Source of the DNA: Thioalkalivibrio sp. XN8
Lineage (GTDB): Bacteria; Pseudomonadota; Gammaproteobacteria; Steroidobacterales; XN24
Assembly: GCF_011058255.1 (NCBI RefSeq)
Contig: NZ_JAALFH010000067.1
Coordinates: 183,724-247,723 of the forward strand
DNA length: 64,000 bases
Reading direction: 5' to 3'
A program made the position numbers and the translations under genes. The notes beneath the pieces are model-generated. The model ran no database searches. It was not told the origin of the DNA and was given only the letters and a program-made list of their open reading frames with translations. Of this stretch, positions 37,822-45,141 are shown piece after piece; the first letter of the stretch is position 1; each line of letters begins with the position of its first letter.

Positions 37822-37840
37822 GAGAATCGTTACTATTCGC
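37822..37840. promoter_or_regulatory. Candidate Fur box
   Basis: GAGAATCGTTACTATTCGC resembles the 19-bp Fur consensus at 11 positions, including the G-A-x-A-A-T half site; TGAGAAT is close to the TGATAAT half. It lies in the 128-bp divergent gap between two HMA-like genes, one of which leads into hemP. Nearly identical 10-bp direct repeats, GCAACTGTAG and GCAACCGTAG, flank it at 37811 and 37840. Confidence 0.55.
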
Positions 37841-37880
37841 AACCGTAGTTTCCGAAATCCTTTCTGAGCCGGGGTCCCCC

Positions 37881-38300
37881 ATGATCGTCAGCGCCGTCGC
37901 CGGGCGGATACGCGTTCGTTCCAACCTGCTGAAAGTGAAGGATTTTGGCAGGGACGTACAACAGCAGGCCCAGCGCCTGCCGGGCGTCAGCGAGGTCCGG
38001 CTGAATGCCTCCGCCGGCAGCCTGGTCGTGAGCTACGACACCGGGACTGCGGATGTCGAGACGCTGGAGAACGAGCTCGAAGCCCTGTGCTTCCGACGGC
38101 CGCCCGTAGTCCGGCCGCGCAACGGCGACCTGGCGCGCCAGTTCAACCGGGCGACCAAGATCGGCATGGTGACCTCGCTCGGCACCGCCGTGGCACTCGG
38201 CTTCATGGGCAAGAAGAAAGCCCACATCGGCTTCGGCACCGCCTTTTTGGCGCTCGCCGGCCTGCACATCTGGCGCAACCAACGCACCCTGTTGCGCTGA
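37881..38300 (+). CDS. HMA_2-like domain protein with membrane tail
   Basis: The 139-residue protein has V-A-G-R-I-R-V-R at residues 6-13, an HMA-like ferredoxin fold to about 75 and two hydrophobic helices near 93-125. There is no C-x-x-C. It is divergent from the other HMA-like gene, sharing the candidate Fur site, and convergent with the six-gene P-type ATPase operon. It probably works with the same ATPase system. Confidence 0.72.
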   Translation: MIVSAVAGRIRVRSNLLKVKDFGRDVQQQAQRLPGVSEVRLNASAGSLVVSYDTGTADVETLENELEALCFRRPPVVRPRNGDLARQFNRATKIGMVTSLGTAVALGFMGKKKAHIGFGTAFLALAGLHIWRNQRTLLR

Positions 38301-38313
38301 TACCTCGCGCCGG

Positions 38314-38634
38314 CTAGCTCTTCGGCGCCGACCGGGTGGTAGTTTTCTTCTTCTTTTTGGCGGCCGGTTTCTTGCGCGAGACCTTCTTCCTGGCGGGGGC
38401 CTTTTTCGCCGGCGCCGCAGGAGGCGCCGCCTTCTTCGGCGTCACCTTCTCGCGCAGCTCGCCCAGGCCCTCGGAGACCTTGTCCGAAACCTGGTCGGCG
38501 GTCTTTCTGACCTTGCCGCCCAGCTCGCCGGCCGTGCGTTTCATTTCTCGCCGCAGCTTGTCGTCGCGATAGAAATACGCGCCCAGGCCGCCGATCACGG
38601 CCCCGGCCACGAAGGGGATGAGGTGGATTGCCAT
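38314..38634 (-). CDS. Small membrane-anchored protein with histone-H1-like Lys-rich tail
   Basis: The 106-residue protein has an N-terminal glycine-rich hydrophobic helix (about 5-22), an amphipathic YtxH-like helix (about 24-65) and a tail of Pro, Ala and Lys (about 66-106) resembling histone H1. It is the last gene of the P-type ATPase operon, 15 bp after the ATPase stop. The basic tail could bind nucleic acid, acidic polymer or phosphate mineral; this is speculation. It may be an organelle surface or scaffold protein. Confidence 0.65.
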   Translation of the reverse strand: MAIHLIPFVAGAVIGGLGAYFYRDDKLRREMKRTAGELGGKVRKTADQVSDKVSEGLGELREKVTPKKAAPPAAPAKKAPARKKVSRKKPAAKKKKKTTTRSAPKS

Positions 38635-38649
38635 GTGTCGATCCTCCGT

Positions 38650-40800
38650 CTAGCTATCGAGGCTGCCGACGGCAGCCGTGATGGTGTCTCCGAGCAGGAC
38701 GCGCTGGGCCGGGGCCGAGTCCCCGAGTCCCCGCAGCGCGCGCACCAGCAGGCCCACGGTGGTGCCGTTGTGCAGTACGGCTGAAGCCACCGGCGAGACC
38801 ATGCCGAGCGCCGCCCCGACCATGACCCCGGTGTTGATGCCGATGGCGGCGCGGTAATTCGAGGCGATGAGCTGCATGGTCCGCTGCGAGATGTCCACGG
38901 CGTCGATGAGCAGGCCGAGCCGGTCCTCCAGCAGCACGACGTCGGCGGTCGCGCGCGCCAGCTCGGCGCCGCGGGACATCGCGATCCCGACGTCCGCCGC
39001 CACCAGGGCCGGACCGTCGTTGACGCCGTCACCCACGAAAGCGACCTTGCGTCCCTCGGCCCGCAACTGCTCGATCACGCCGGCCTTGTCTTCGGGCACC
39101 TGTTCGGCGAAGACCTCGTCGATGCCCAGCTGGCGGGCCATGGCGTCGGCGCGCTGCTGGTGATCGCCGGTCAGCAGCACGAGGTTCTGCACGCCCAGGC
39201 GCCGGAGTCCGGCCAGCACCTCGGCGGCGTCATTGCGCAGCGTGTCGCGCAGGGCGATGAGCCCGATGGGCTCGTGCCGGGTGCCGATGTAGAGCAAGGT
39301 CTTGCCCTCGGCTTCGAGCGTCTTGATCCGGCGCCGGAACAGGTCGAAGGAAAGGCCCTCATGCTCTTCCACGTAATGGCGGCTGCCGATCAGCAGGTGG
39401 TCGCCGTTCACCGGGCAGCTCATGCCGTGGGCGACGAGGTACTCGGCTTCGCCATGATCGATGTGGTTGAGCTTCTCCTCGCGCGCCTTGCGCACGATCG
39501 CCTCGGCGATCGGGTGGGTGGCGTGCTCCTCGATGGAGGCAGTGACGGCGAGCAGGCGGTCGCGCGGCCAGCGCTCCGGGTCGAGCACCACGACGTCGGT
39601 GACCTCGAGATCGCTGTGGGTCAATGTGCCGGTCTTGTCGAATACCACGGTGTCGACCTCGGCCAGGCGCTCCACGGCCTCGCCGCCCTTGAGCAGGATG
39701 CCCTCGGAGGCGGCCCGGAACATGCCCGACTTGAAGGCCAGCGGGGTGCCGAGCTTCAGGGCGCAGGAGTAGTCGACCAGGAACACCGAGGACAGGCGCC
39801 GCTGGTCCCCCGTCAAGAGATAGATCAGCGCACCGGTCCCCAGGGTCAGGTAAACCCGCCGGTCGGCCATGCGCTCGGCCAGCCGCTGGGTCTCCGAGGT
39901 CTGCTGCAGCGACTCGTCGATGAACCGGGCGATGCGAGCCGTGGTGGTGTCCTCGCCGACATGGCGGGCCTCGATGCGGAGCCGGCCGTCTTCCACCACC
40001 GTGCCGGCGATCACCCGGTCCATGATTTCCTTGCGCACGGGGACGGACTCGCCGGTGATGGCCGCCTGGTTCACCAGCGCAGCGCCGTCCAGCACCAGCC
40101 CGTCGATGGCGATCTTCTCACCCGGGCCGACCTGGATCCGGTCGCCTGCCGCGATCTCGTCGTCGGGGATCTGCCGCAGCGTGCCGTCCCGCTCGACCCA
40201 GGCCAGGACCGGGTCGGGGCGCAGCAGGCGGCGCAGCATCTGGTCCGACTTGCGCTCAGTCCGCTTCTCGAGGAACTCGCCCAGGTGCATCAGGAAGTCG
40301 GTGACATTGGCGGTGAGGTATTCGCCCCGCCAGGCCGACAGCCCGATCGCGGCCGCATCCAGCACCTCGATCTTCACGCCGCGGTGAATGAGCGTGTCTA
40401 CGCCCTTGATCAGGGTGTTGCTGATGTTGAGGAAAGTCAGCAGGCGGCGCACCGGGGGCGAGAAGAAGGGCAGGGCGAAGATCAGCAGTCCGGTGGCGAG
40501 CATCGGACCGAGCTCGGCATGTTCGGCGGGCTCCGACTCGCCGTTGGGAATACGCTCGCGCCGCAGCCCGCCAAGCAGCTCGACTATCGACGCGCGGGTC
40601 GCCGGCCGGCCGTCGTACTCGAAAATGATGGAGCGGGCATGCCGGTTGACGCGCACGCTGGTGACGCCGCGGATCGATTCCAGCCAGGTTTCCAGCCAGG
40701 AAAAATCGATCAGCGGATCGACCAGCATCGGCAGCCGGAAGCGCAGGCGCGCCGGGGTCTCGTGGACCAGCTGCAGGCTGTTTTCCGCCGCGGCTGTCAT
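38650..40800 (-). CDS. fezB: P1B-type ATPase, probable P1B-6 / ferrosome FezB
   Basis: The 716-residue protein has a soluble N-terminal HMA-like domain with T-P-A-R-L-R-F-R (about 16-23) and no C-x-x-C, T-G-E-S (actuator), D-K-T-G-T-L-T (Asp388 phosphorylated), H-P (N-domain, E-E-H-A-T-H-P) and G-D-G-V-N-D-G-P. The metal-site motif of the membrane helix is S-C-A (about 343-345) instead of C-P-C. This fits the P1B-6 group, of which FezB transports iron into ferrosomes. It sits fifth in a six-gene operon. The symbol is given on domain and context evidence; metal specificity is inferred. Confidence 0.75.
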   Translation of the reverse strand: MTAAAENSLQLVHETPARLRFRLPMLVDPLIDFSWLETWLESIRGVTSVRVNRHARSIIFEYDGRPATRASIVELLGGLRRERIPNGESEPAEHAELGPMLATGLLIFALPFFSPPVRRLLTFLNISNTLIKGVDTLIHRGVKIEVLDAAAIGLSAWRGEYLTANVTDFLMHLGEFLEKRTERKSDQMLRRLLRPDPVLAWVERDGTLRQIPDDEIAAGDRIQVGPGEKIAIDGLVLDGAALVNQAAITGESVPVRKEIMDRVIAGTVVEDGRLRIEARHVGEDTTTARIARFIDESLQQTSETQRLAERMADRRVYLTLGTGALIYLLTGDQRRLSSVFLVDYSCALKLGTPLAFKSGMFRAASEGILLKGGEAVERLAEVDTVVFDKTGTLTHSDLEVTDVVVLDPERWPRDRLLAVTASIEEHATHPIAEAIVRKAREEKLNHIDHGEAEYLVAHGMSCPVNGDHLLIGSRHYVEEHEGLSFDLFRRRIKTLEAEGKTLLYIGTRHEPIGLIALRDTLRNDAAEVLAGLRRLGVQNLVLLTGDHQQRADAMARQLGIDEVFAEQVPEDKAGVIEQLRAEGRKVAFVGDGVNDGPALVAADVGIAMSRGAELARATADVVLLEDRLGLLIDAVDISQRTMQLIASNYRAAIGINTGVMVGAALGMVSPVASAVLHNGTTVGLLVRALRGLGDSAPAQRVLLGDTITAAVGSLDS

Positions 40801-40812
40801 CGCCGTGCGGGG

Positions 40813-41118
40813 TCAGTCGCCGTCCTGGGCCTGCGCGGCATGCAGCTCCGCCTCGGCGTCGCGGAAGCGCTCTTTCATCTCCTCGACCCCACCTTGCAAT
40901 AGCGACCACGCCTTGACTGCACCCCTGATGGTGGCCTGCTGCCTTTCGGGGTTGCTCAGCAGGTAGGCCGCCAGGGCGCCGACCGCGGCGCCTTTCAGGA
41001 ACCGGGTGTTGGCGAGGGGCGGCGGCGGCATGGGGGCCGGCGGCCGCATCGGTGCGGGTGCGCCGGGGTAATAGCCGGTCGGCGGATAGCCGGCATAGTA
41101 AGCGCGCGGGTCATTCAT
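40813..41118 (-). CDS. Small membrane-anchored accessory protein of the P-type ATPase operon
   Basis: The 101-residue protein has a Tyr/Pro/Gly-rich N-terminal third (residues 1-38), then one hydrophobic helix (about 43-58) and a charged amphipathic helix (about 65-100). The core pattern K-G-A-x-V-G-A followed by L-L-x-N-x-E recurs in the protein ending at 41464. It overlaps the preceding gene by 8 bp and ends 12 bp before the ATPase start. It probably anchors or organises the ATPase; it resembles in layout the small partners of mycobacterial P-type ATPases. Confidence 0.65.
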   Translation of the reverse strand: MNDPRAYYAGYPPTGYYPGAPAPMRPPAPMPPPPLANTRFLKGAAVGALAAYLLSNPERQQATIRGAVKAWSLLQGGVEEMKERFRDAEAELHAAQAQDGD

Positions 41119-41467
41119 GGCCGGCCTCCTTGCGCTGCTCGGTGAGCACGTACATCACCGCCGTGCCGGTGGCGAAAGTGGCCGCCATGGACAATGCCGG
41201 GTAGCGCACGAACATGCGGCCCACGGCGGTCGCGGCGGCCGTCGCCACGCCGGCGGTCAGCCCGACCTTCGCGGTCCGGGTCACGGCCTGCTGCCAGTTC
41301 GTCTCTTCGTTGCGGAGGCGGTGCAGGTTCAGCGCGGCGGCGCCGGTCGCGCCGATGAGCGCGCCGGTGCGGGCCGCGTTCAGCAGCAGGTTCATGTCGT
41401 GGCGCTGCTGCCAGGCCTGCTGTTGTTCGTAGGGCATGTTCACCATGGGGTAGTAATGCTGGGTCAT
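41111..41467 (-). CDS. Small membrane protein of the P-type ATPase operon
   Basis: The 118-residue protein has a polar Gln/Tyr-rich start and three hydrophobic Ala/Gly-rich segments (about 31-46, 68-85 and 89-106) with glycine-zipper spacing. It overlaps the neighbouring genes by 4 and 8 bp, showing tight coupling. No named family recognised. A structural role in a membrane compartment is a guess from context. Confidence 0.65.
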   Translation of the reverse strand: MTQHYYPMVNMPYEQQQAWQQRHDMNLLLNAARTGALIGATGAAALNLHRLRNEETNWQQAVTRTAKVGLTAGVATAAATAVGRMFVRYPALSMAATFATGTAVMYVLTEQRKEAGHE

Positions 41468-42027
41468 CGGCCTTGCTCCTCTTCACCTGCCTGAGCGCCT
41501 GGTTCGCCCTGCGCCGCCGCCTCGGCGTCCTCGCCGAAGGCGGCCAGCCCGTCTTTCATCGCGTTCGCGGTCTTCGCCGCGCCGCCGAGCAGGGCGCCGC
41601 GCAGCTCGTCATTGGTCATCAGCAGCACGACGGCGGCGCCGACCAGCGCGCCTTTCCAGAACTCGCTGTCGTTGAAGTTCATGAAGCCCTTGAGCGCCCC
41701 GAGGCCGCTCTGGTCAGCGAACTCGTTCATCGCGGCCGAGAAGCCGGCGGCCGCCGGGTCGGGCCCCATCGGCTGCTGCGGGCCGTAACCAGGCGGGAAG
41801 CCGCCCCAGCCCGGGCCGGGGCCGTATGGGCCGGGCGGCGGCCCATAGGCGAAGCCGGGCCCCTGCGGCCCCCACTGGTACTGCATGCCTGGCCCGGGCC
41901 CGAACGGTCCCGGCCCCATGCCGTGGTGCATTCCCGGGCCATATGGGCCCGGCCCCCCGACGCCCGGGCCGCCCTGGCCCATGCCGGCGCCGGGAGATCC
42001 ATGTTGGTTGTGGTCCATCTTCTCCAT
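41464..42027 (-). CDS. Gly/Pro/Met/His-rich membrane-anchored protein of the P-type ATPase operon
   Basis: The first 95 of 187 residues are a low-complexity stretch rich in Gly, Pro, Met, His, Tyr and Trp. A hydrophobic helix follows (about 125-140) with K-G-A-L-V-G-A and L-L-M-T-N-D-E, paralogous to the protein ending at 40813, and an acidic C-terminus. The low-complexity stretch may bind metal or form a disordered mesh. It lies second in the operon. The start is ATG at 42027 or 42018. Confidence 0.65.
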   Translation of the reverse strand: MEKMDHNQHGSPGAGMGQGGPGVGGPGPYGPGMHHGMGPGPFGPGPGMQYQWGPQGPGFAYGPPPGPYGPGPGWGGFPPGYGPQQPMGPDPAAAGFSAAMNEFADQSGLGALKGFMNFNDSEFWKGALVGAAVVLLMTNDELRGALLGGAAKTANAMKDGLAAFGEDAEAAAQGEPGAQAGEEEQGR

Positions 42028-42047
42028 ACCTCTTGTCTAGCAGGGGT

Positions 42048-42395
42048 TCATTCGCCCCGCGCCGCGGCTACGGCGGGGGCGAGTTCGTGTTCGAGCAGGC
42101 GGCGGAGCAAGTCCACGGCGGCGGTTTCCTCCCCGTGGATGAGCGTCTCCCACCATTCCGGCTTGATGATCGCCGGGACGTATTCGACGACGACCGAGCC
42201 CGCCTGCGGGTTGGCGCGGAAGTCGCGAATGCCGTCGAGCGCGCCGAGCACCCGCTCCAGCGCTTTCCCGTCGACCGCACCCAGTTCCTTGACGATGCCC
42301 GGTCCAGCCCGGAGCCGGACTCGGCCGGGGATGTGGTGGGCGATCCGCAGGTGGCGGCGGAGGGTAAGAAAAGGCTTGAGGTCGATCTCGGTCAT
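42048..42395 (-). CDS. HMA_2-like domain protein, first gene of the ATPase operon
   Basis: The 115-residue protein has H-H-I-P-G-R-V-R-L-R at residues 19-28 and an HMA-like beta-alpha-beta fold. It has no C-x-x-C and, unlike the other two HMA-like proteins, no membrane tail. It leads the six-gene operon, 20 bp before the Gly/Pro-rich gene. The role could be docking to the ATPase N-domain, which bears the same motif. Confidence 0.7.
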   Translation of the reverse strand: MTEIDLKPFLTLRRHLRIAHHIPGRVRLRAGPGIVKELGAVDGKALERVLGALDGIRDFRANPQAGSVVVEYVPAIIKPEWWETLIHGEETAAVDLLRRLLEHELAPAVAAARGE

Positions 42396-42497
42396 TGGGA
42401 TCCCATGCCCCGGGCGACAGGCCGGGGTTTCAACTGGCCGCGCAAGCGCTGTAACCATGGCCCGGCACTCCGGCGCATTGGCACGTCGCAGGGTTCA

Positions 42498-42569
42498 CTG
42501 GCTGGCTGGGATGCGGGCCGCGAAAAGCCGCGGGATCCCTGGCTGGCTGGGCGCTCGGCAAGGAGCGCC
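42498..42569. repeat. 13-bp direct repeat and two hairpins between ligD-pol and the ATPase operon
   Basis: CTGGCTGGCTGGG occurs at 42498-42510 and again at 42539-42551. Between them CCGCG/CGCGG form a 5-bp stem (42518-42533), and GGCGCTC/GAGCGCC form a 7-bp stem with a 6-nt loop (42550-42569). Both genes read leftwards, so this may end the ligD transcript, but no T-tract follows. Confidence 0.4.
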
Positions 42570-42629
42570 AAGAGCAGTTTATGGAGGCCCCCGGAGCGCC
42601 ACAATGTGAAAATTACCTAGGGCGCCGGG

Positions 42630-43541
42630 CTACCCGCGCTGCAGTTTGCGGCGCGCTTGCCGGGCCGAGGCGGCATGGCGTCGGATGTCCCGCCAGGGGT
42701 CGGCGCGCTGTCCGAGCCGCCGCAGGATGTTCTTGAGCCGCCAGCGGCGCGGCTCGAGGCGCTGGTCGCCCAGCTCGTCGATGCCCAGCGGGGTGGCGAC
42801 CGGCGCTTCGGGCAGTGCCCGCACCGAATAAGGCACGACGCCCGTCTGGCCGTAGGCATTGCGCATGACATCGAGATAGAGCCGGCCGCGGCGCTTGTTC
42901 TTGCGCTGCTCGAGCGTGAGCTCGTCGGGATGCTCTTCGGCCAGCTGGTCGGCCATGGCACGCGCGAACTCGCGGACCTCGTCGAAGTCCAGCTCCGGCC
43001 GGAGCGGGGCGACCACGTGCAGCCCGCGGGAACCCGTGGTCATGACGAAGGGCTGCAAGCCCAGCTGTTCCATCAGTGCTGCGACCCGGCGAGCGGCCTC
43101 GCGCACGGGCTCGAAATCGTCTCCCGGGGGGTCGAGGTCGAACACCAGCTTGTCCGGCGTATGGAGCTTGGGGGCCCGGGCCAGCCAGCCATGGAAGGTG
43201 ATGACGGCCTGGTCTGCCAGGTAGGCGAGGGTGGCCTCCTTGTTGCAGAGCACGTGCTCGACGGGTCCCCGATCGTCGTCGCCGGCGCGGCGTACGCGGC
43301 AGGTGTCGATCCAGTCCGGGAAGTAGTCGGGCGCGTCCTGCTGGTAGAAGCCGCTCTCGCCGATGCCGTCGGGGAAGCGGTGCAGGGTCAGCGGACGGTC
43401 TTCGAGGTGCGGCAGCATCACCGGCGCGATCTTGCGATAGTAGGCGATGAGCTGGCCCTTGGTGATACCGGCGTCGGGAAACAGCACCTTGTCGGTGTTC
43501 TTCGTTTCGAAGCTGCAGGCGCCAAACTTCAGCTGGGCCAT
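42630..43541 (-). CDS. ligD-pol: LigD polymerase domain protein (stand-alone)
   Basis: The 303-residue protein is the archaeo-eukaryotic-primase-like polymerase module of LigD. F-D-L-D-P-P-G near residue 135 carries the metal-binding Asp pair. In many bacteria it is fused to the ligase and phosphoesterase; here it is separate. It extends ends with ribo- or deoxyribonucleotides during non-homologous end joining. Third in the LigD operon, one base after the ligase stop. No Ku gene is present nearby. Confidence 0.88.
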   Translation of the reverse strand: MAQLKFGACSFETKNTDKVLFPDAGITKGQLIAYYRKIAPVMLPHLEDRPLTLHRFPDGIGESGFYQQDAPDYFPDWIDTCRVRRAGDDDRGPVEHVLCNKEATLAYLADQAVITFHGWLARAPKLHTPDKLVFDLDPPGDDFEPVREAARRVAALMEQLGLQPFVMTTGSRGLHVVAPLRPELDFDEVREFARAMADQLAEEHPDELTLEQRKNKRRGRLYLDVMRNAYGQTGVVPYSVRALPEAPVATPLGIDELGDQRLEPRRWRLKNILRRLGQRADPWRDIRRHAASARQARRKLQRG

Positions 43542-43542
43542 G

Positions 43543-44550
43543 TCAGGCCGGCTCCTCGCGCACGACCTTGCGGGCCGGCTTGTCCCGCCGCAGGCCGAGG
43601 AACCGCGGGTGGCGCAGCCGGTTATCGCTGGTCCACTCGGTGAAGGCGATCTCGCCGACCAGCTTGGGCGTGACCCAGTGAGTGCCCTTGCCGGCATTTT
43701 CCGGCGCCTGGGCGAAGGGACAGCCCTGCCGCTCGAGGGACTCGAGTTTCTCGCCCAGGCGCTCGAGCAGCTCGTCGTCGAAGCCGGTGCCGACCTTGCC
43801 GGCGTAGCAGAGTTCGTCGTCCTCGTAGTAACCGAGCAACAGGGCGCCGAAACCGATGCGGCTGCCCTGCGGGTCGGTATAGCCGCCGATGACCAGTTCC
43901 TGCTGGTTGACGCACTTGAACTTCAGCCAGTCGGTCGAGCGGTGATGGACGTAGGCCGAATCGGCGCGCTTGGCGATGACGCCTTCCCAGCCCTTCTTGC
44001 AGGCGGCCGCGTGATAATCCTCGCCGGACTCGTTGCGATGGGCGGTGTACCGGAGCGGCCCGCCGAAATCGACGCAGCGCCGCAGCAGCGACTTGCGGGT
44101 CCGCAGCGGCAGGCCGGTGACGTCGTAGCCGTCGAGATGCAGCAGGTCGAAGAGGTACAGGTACACCTTGACGCCGCTCGTGCGCGCCTGTTCGGGATCG
44201 GTCAGGCCGATGCGCTGCTGCAGGCGCGAGAAGCTGGTGACGTTACCGTCGAAGGCGACGATTTCGCCGTCGACGATGATGCCGCTCGGCACCCGTGTGT
44301 CGAGGGCGTCCACGAGTTCCGGGTAGGTGTCGCGCAGGTCGCGCTGGTTGCGCGACAGCAGCCGCGTCTTCTTCCCGCTGCGAAAGGCGAGGCAGCGTTC
44401 CCCGTCGAGCTTGCGCTCGTAGATCCAGTCCGGCGAAGAGAATCGTTTCTTCGTCAGCGTGGCGAGCATCGGCGCGGTCCAGTCCGGCATGGCCGTGCGC
44501 CGGAGCGTGTCGCGCTCCTCCGCCGACAGCTTTTCGCGCCACTCAGCCAT
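43543..44550 (-). CDS. ligD-lig: ATP-dependent DNA ligase (LigD ligase module, stand-alone)
   Basis: The 335-residue protein has the adenylation motif K-L-D-G-E-R (Lys near residue 35), D-G-E-I-V-A-F as motif III and a C-terminal OB fold with T-P-K-L-V-G-E-I. It seals breaks in DNA. The start overlaps the phosphoesterase gene by 8 bp, and the gene order phosphoesterase, ligase, polymerase matches that of fused LigD in Pseudomonas. Confidence 0.9.
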   Translation of the reverse strand: MAEWREKLSAEERDTLRRTAMPDWTAPMLATLTKKRFSSPDWIYERKLDGERCLAFRSGKKTRLLSRNQRDLRDTYPELVDALDTRVPSGIIVDGEIVAFDGNVTSFSRLQQRIGLTDPEQARTSGVKVYLYLFDLLHLDGYDVTGLPLRTRKSLLRRCVDFGGPLRYTAHRNESGEDYHAAACKKGWEGVIAKRADSAYVHHRSTDWLKFKCVNQQELVIGGYTDPQGSRIGFGALLLGYYEDDELCYAGKVGTGFDDELLERLGEKLESLERQGCPFAQAPENAGKGTHWVTPKLVGEIAFTEWTSDNRLRHPRFLGLRRDKPARKVVREEPA

Positions 44551-45061
44551 CGTCCGGCCCTGCCTCTGCTTCGATATCCTCCAGGCTCCGGCCGCTGAGG
44601 GCCGAGTCCGGCTCGGAGCTGACGGGATTGCGGCGGGCGTCGGCCTGCTCGTCATCCATCTTGATGACCAGCCACTTCGGGTCGCTGCCGTCCTCGATGC
44701 GCTTCAGGGCGTAGCCGCCGGTGAGCTTCTTGCCCTCCAGCCAGACCTCGATCAGTCCCTCGTCCAGCGCGGCCTCCATCCCGGTCTGGTCGCCGCCCTT
44801 GCCCGAGCGCAGGTTCCGGTAGGTGCCGATGTCCCAGACCATGACCGTGCCGGCGCCGTAGCCCTCGGGGATCACGCCCTCGAAATCGAGGTATTCGAGC
44901 TCGTGATCCTCGGTCTGCATGGCCAGGCGCTTGTCTTTCGGGTCGGTGGAAAGCCCCTTGGGCACGGCCCACGACACCAGTACGCCGCCGATCTCCAGCC
45001 GGAAGTCGTAGTGGAGATTGGTGGCGTCGTGTTTCTGGATGACGAAACGTCGCTTGCTCAT
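44543..45061 (-). CDS. ligD-PE: LigD 3'-phosphoesterase module (stand-alone)
   Basis: This 172-residue protein has H-D-A-T-N-L-H-Y-D-F-R-L-E, the catalytic motif of LigD phosphoesterases, near residue 11, then P-E-G-Y-G-A-G. It trims 3' phosphate or ribonucleotide ends. It is first in the three-gene LigD operon. The start codon follows GAGGACC on the minus strand. Confidence 0.88.
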   Translation of the reverse strand: MSKRRFVIQKHDATNLHYDFRLEIGGVLVSWAVPKGLSTDPKDKRLAMQTEDHELEYLDFEGVIPEGYGAGTVMVWDIGTYRNLRSGKGGDQTGMEAALDEGLIEVWLEGKKLTGGYALKRIEDGSDPKWLVIKMDDEQADARRNPVSSEPDSALSGRSLEDIEAEAGPDDG

Positions 45062-45141
45062 GGTCCTCCCACCTGGCTCCTGCCTTGAGTGTAGTAGACG
45101 CGTGACCTAGGCTCAGGATGCGACACGCCAGGTGTCCCGCC

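Noticed and set aside
39160-40902. Plus-strand frame opposite the P-type ATPase
   Set aside because: All ATPase motifs are on the minus strand in one frame, so this frame is a shadow.
42396-42497. Promoter of the six-gene ATPase operon
   Set aside because: No convincing -10/-35 pair or Fur box could be seen, so none is annotated.
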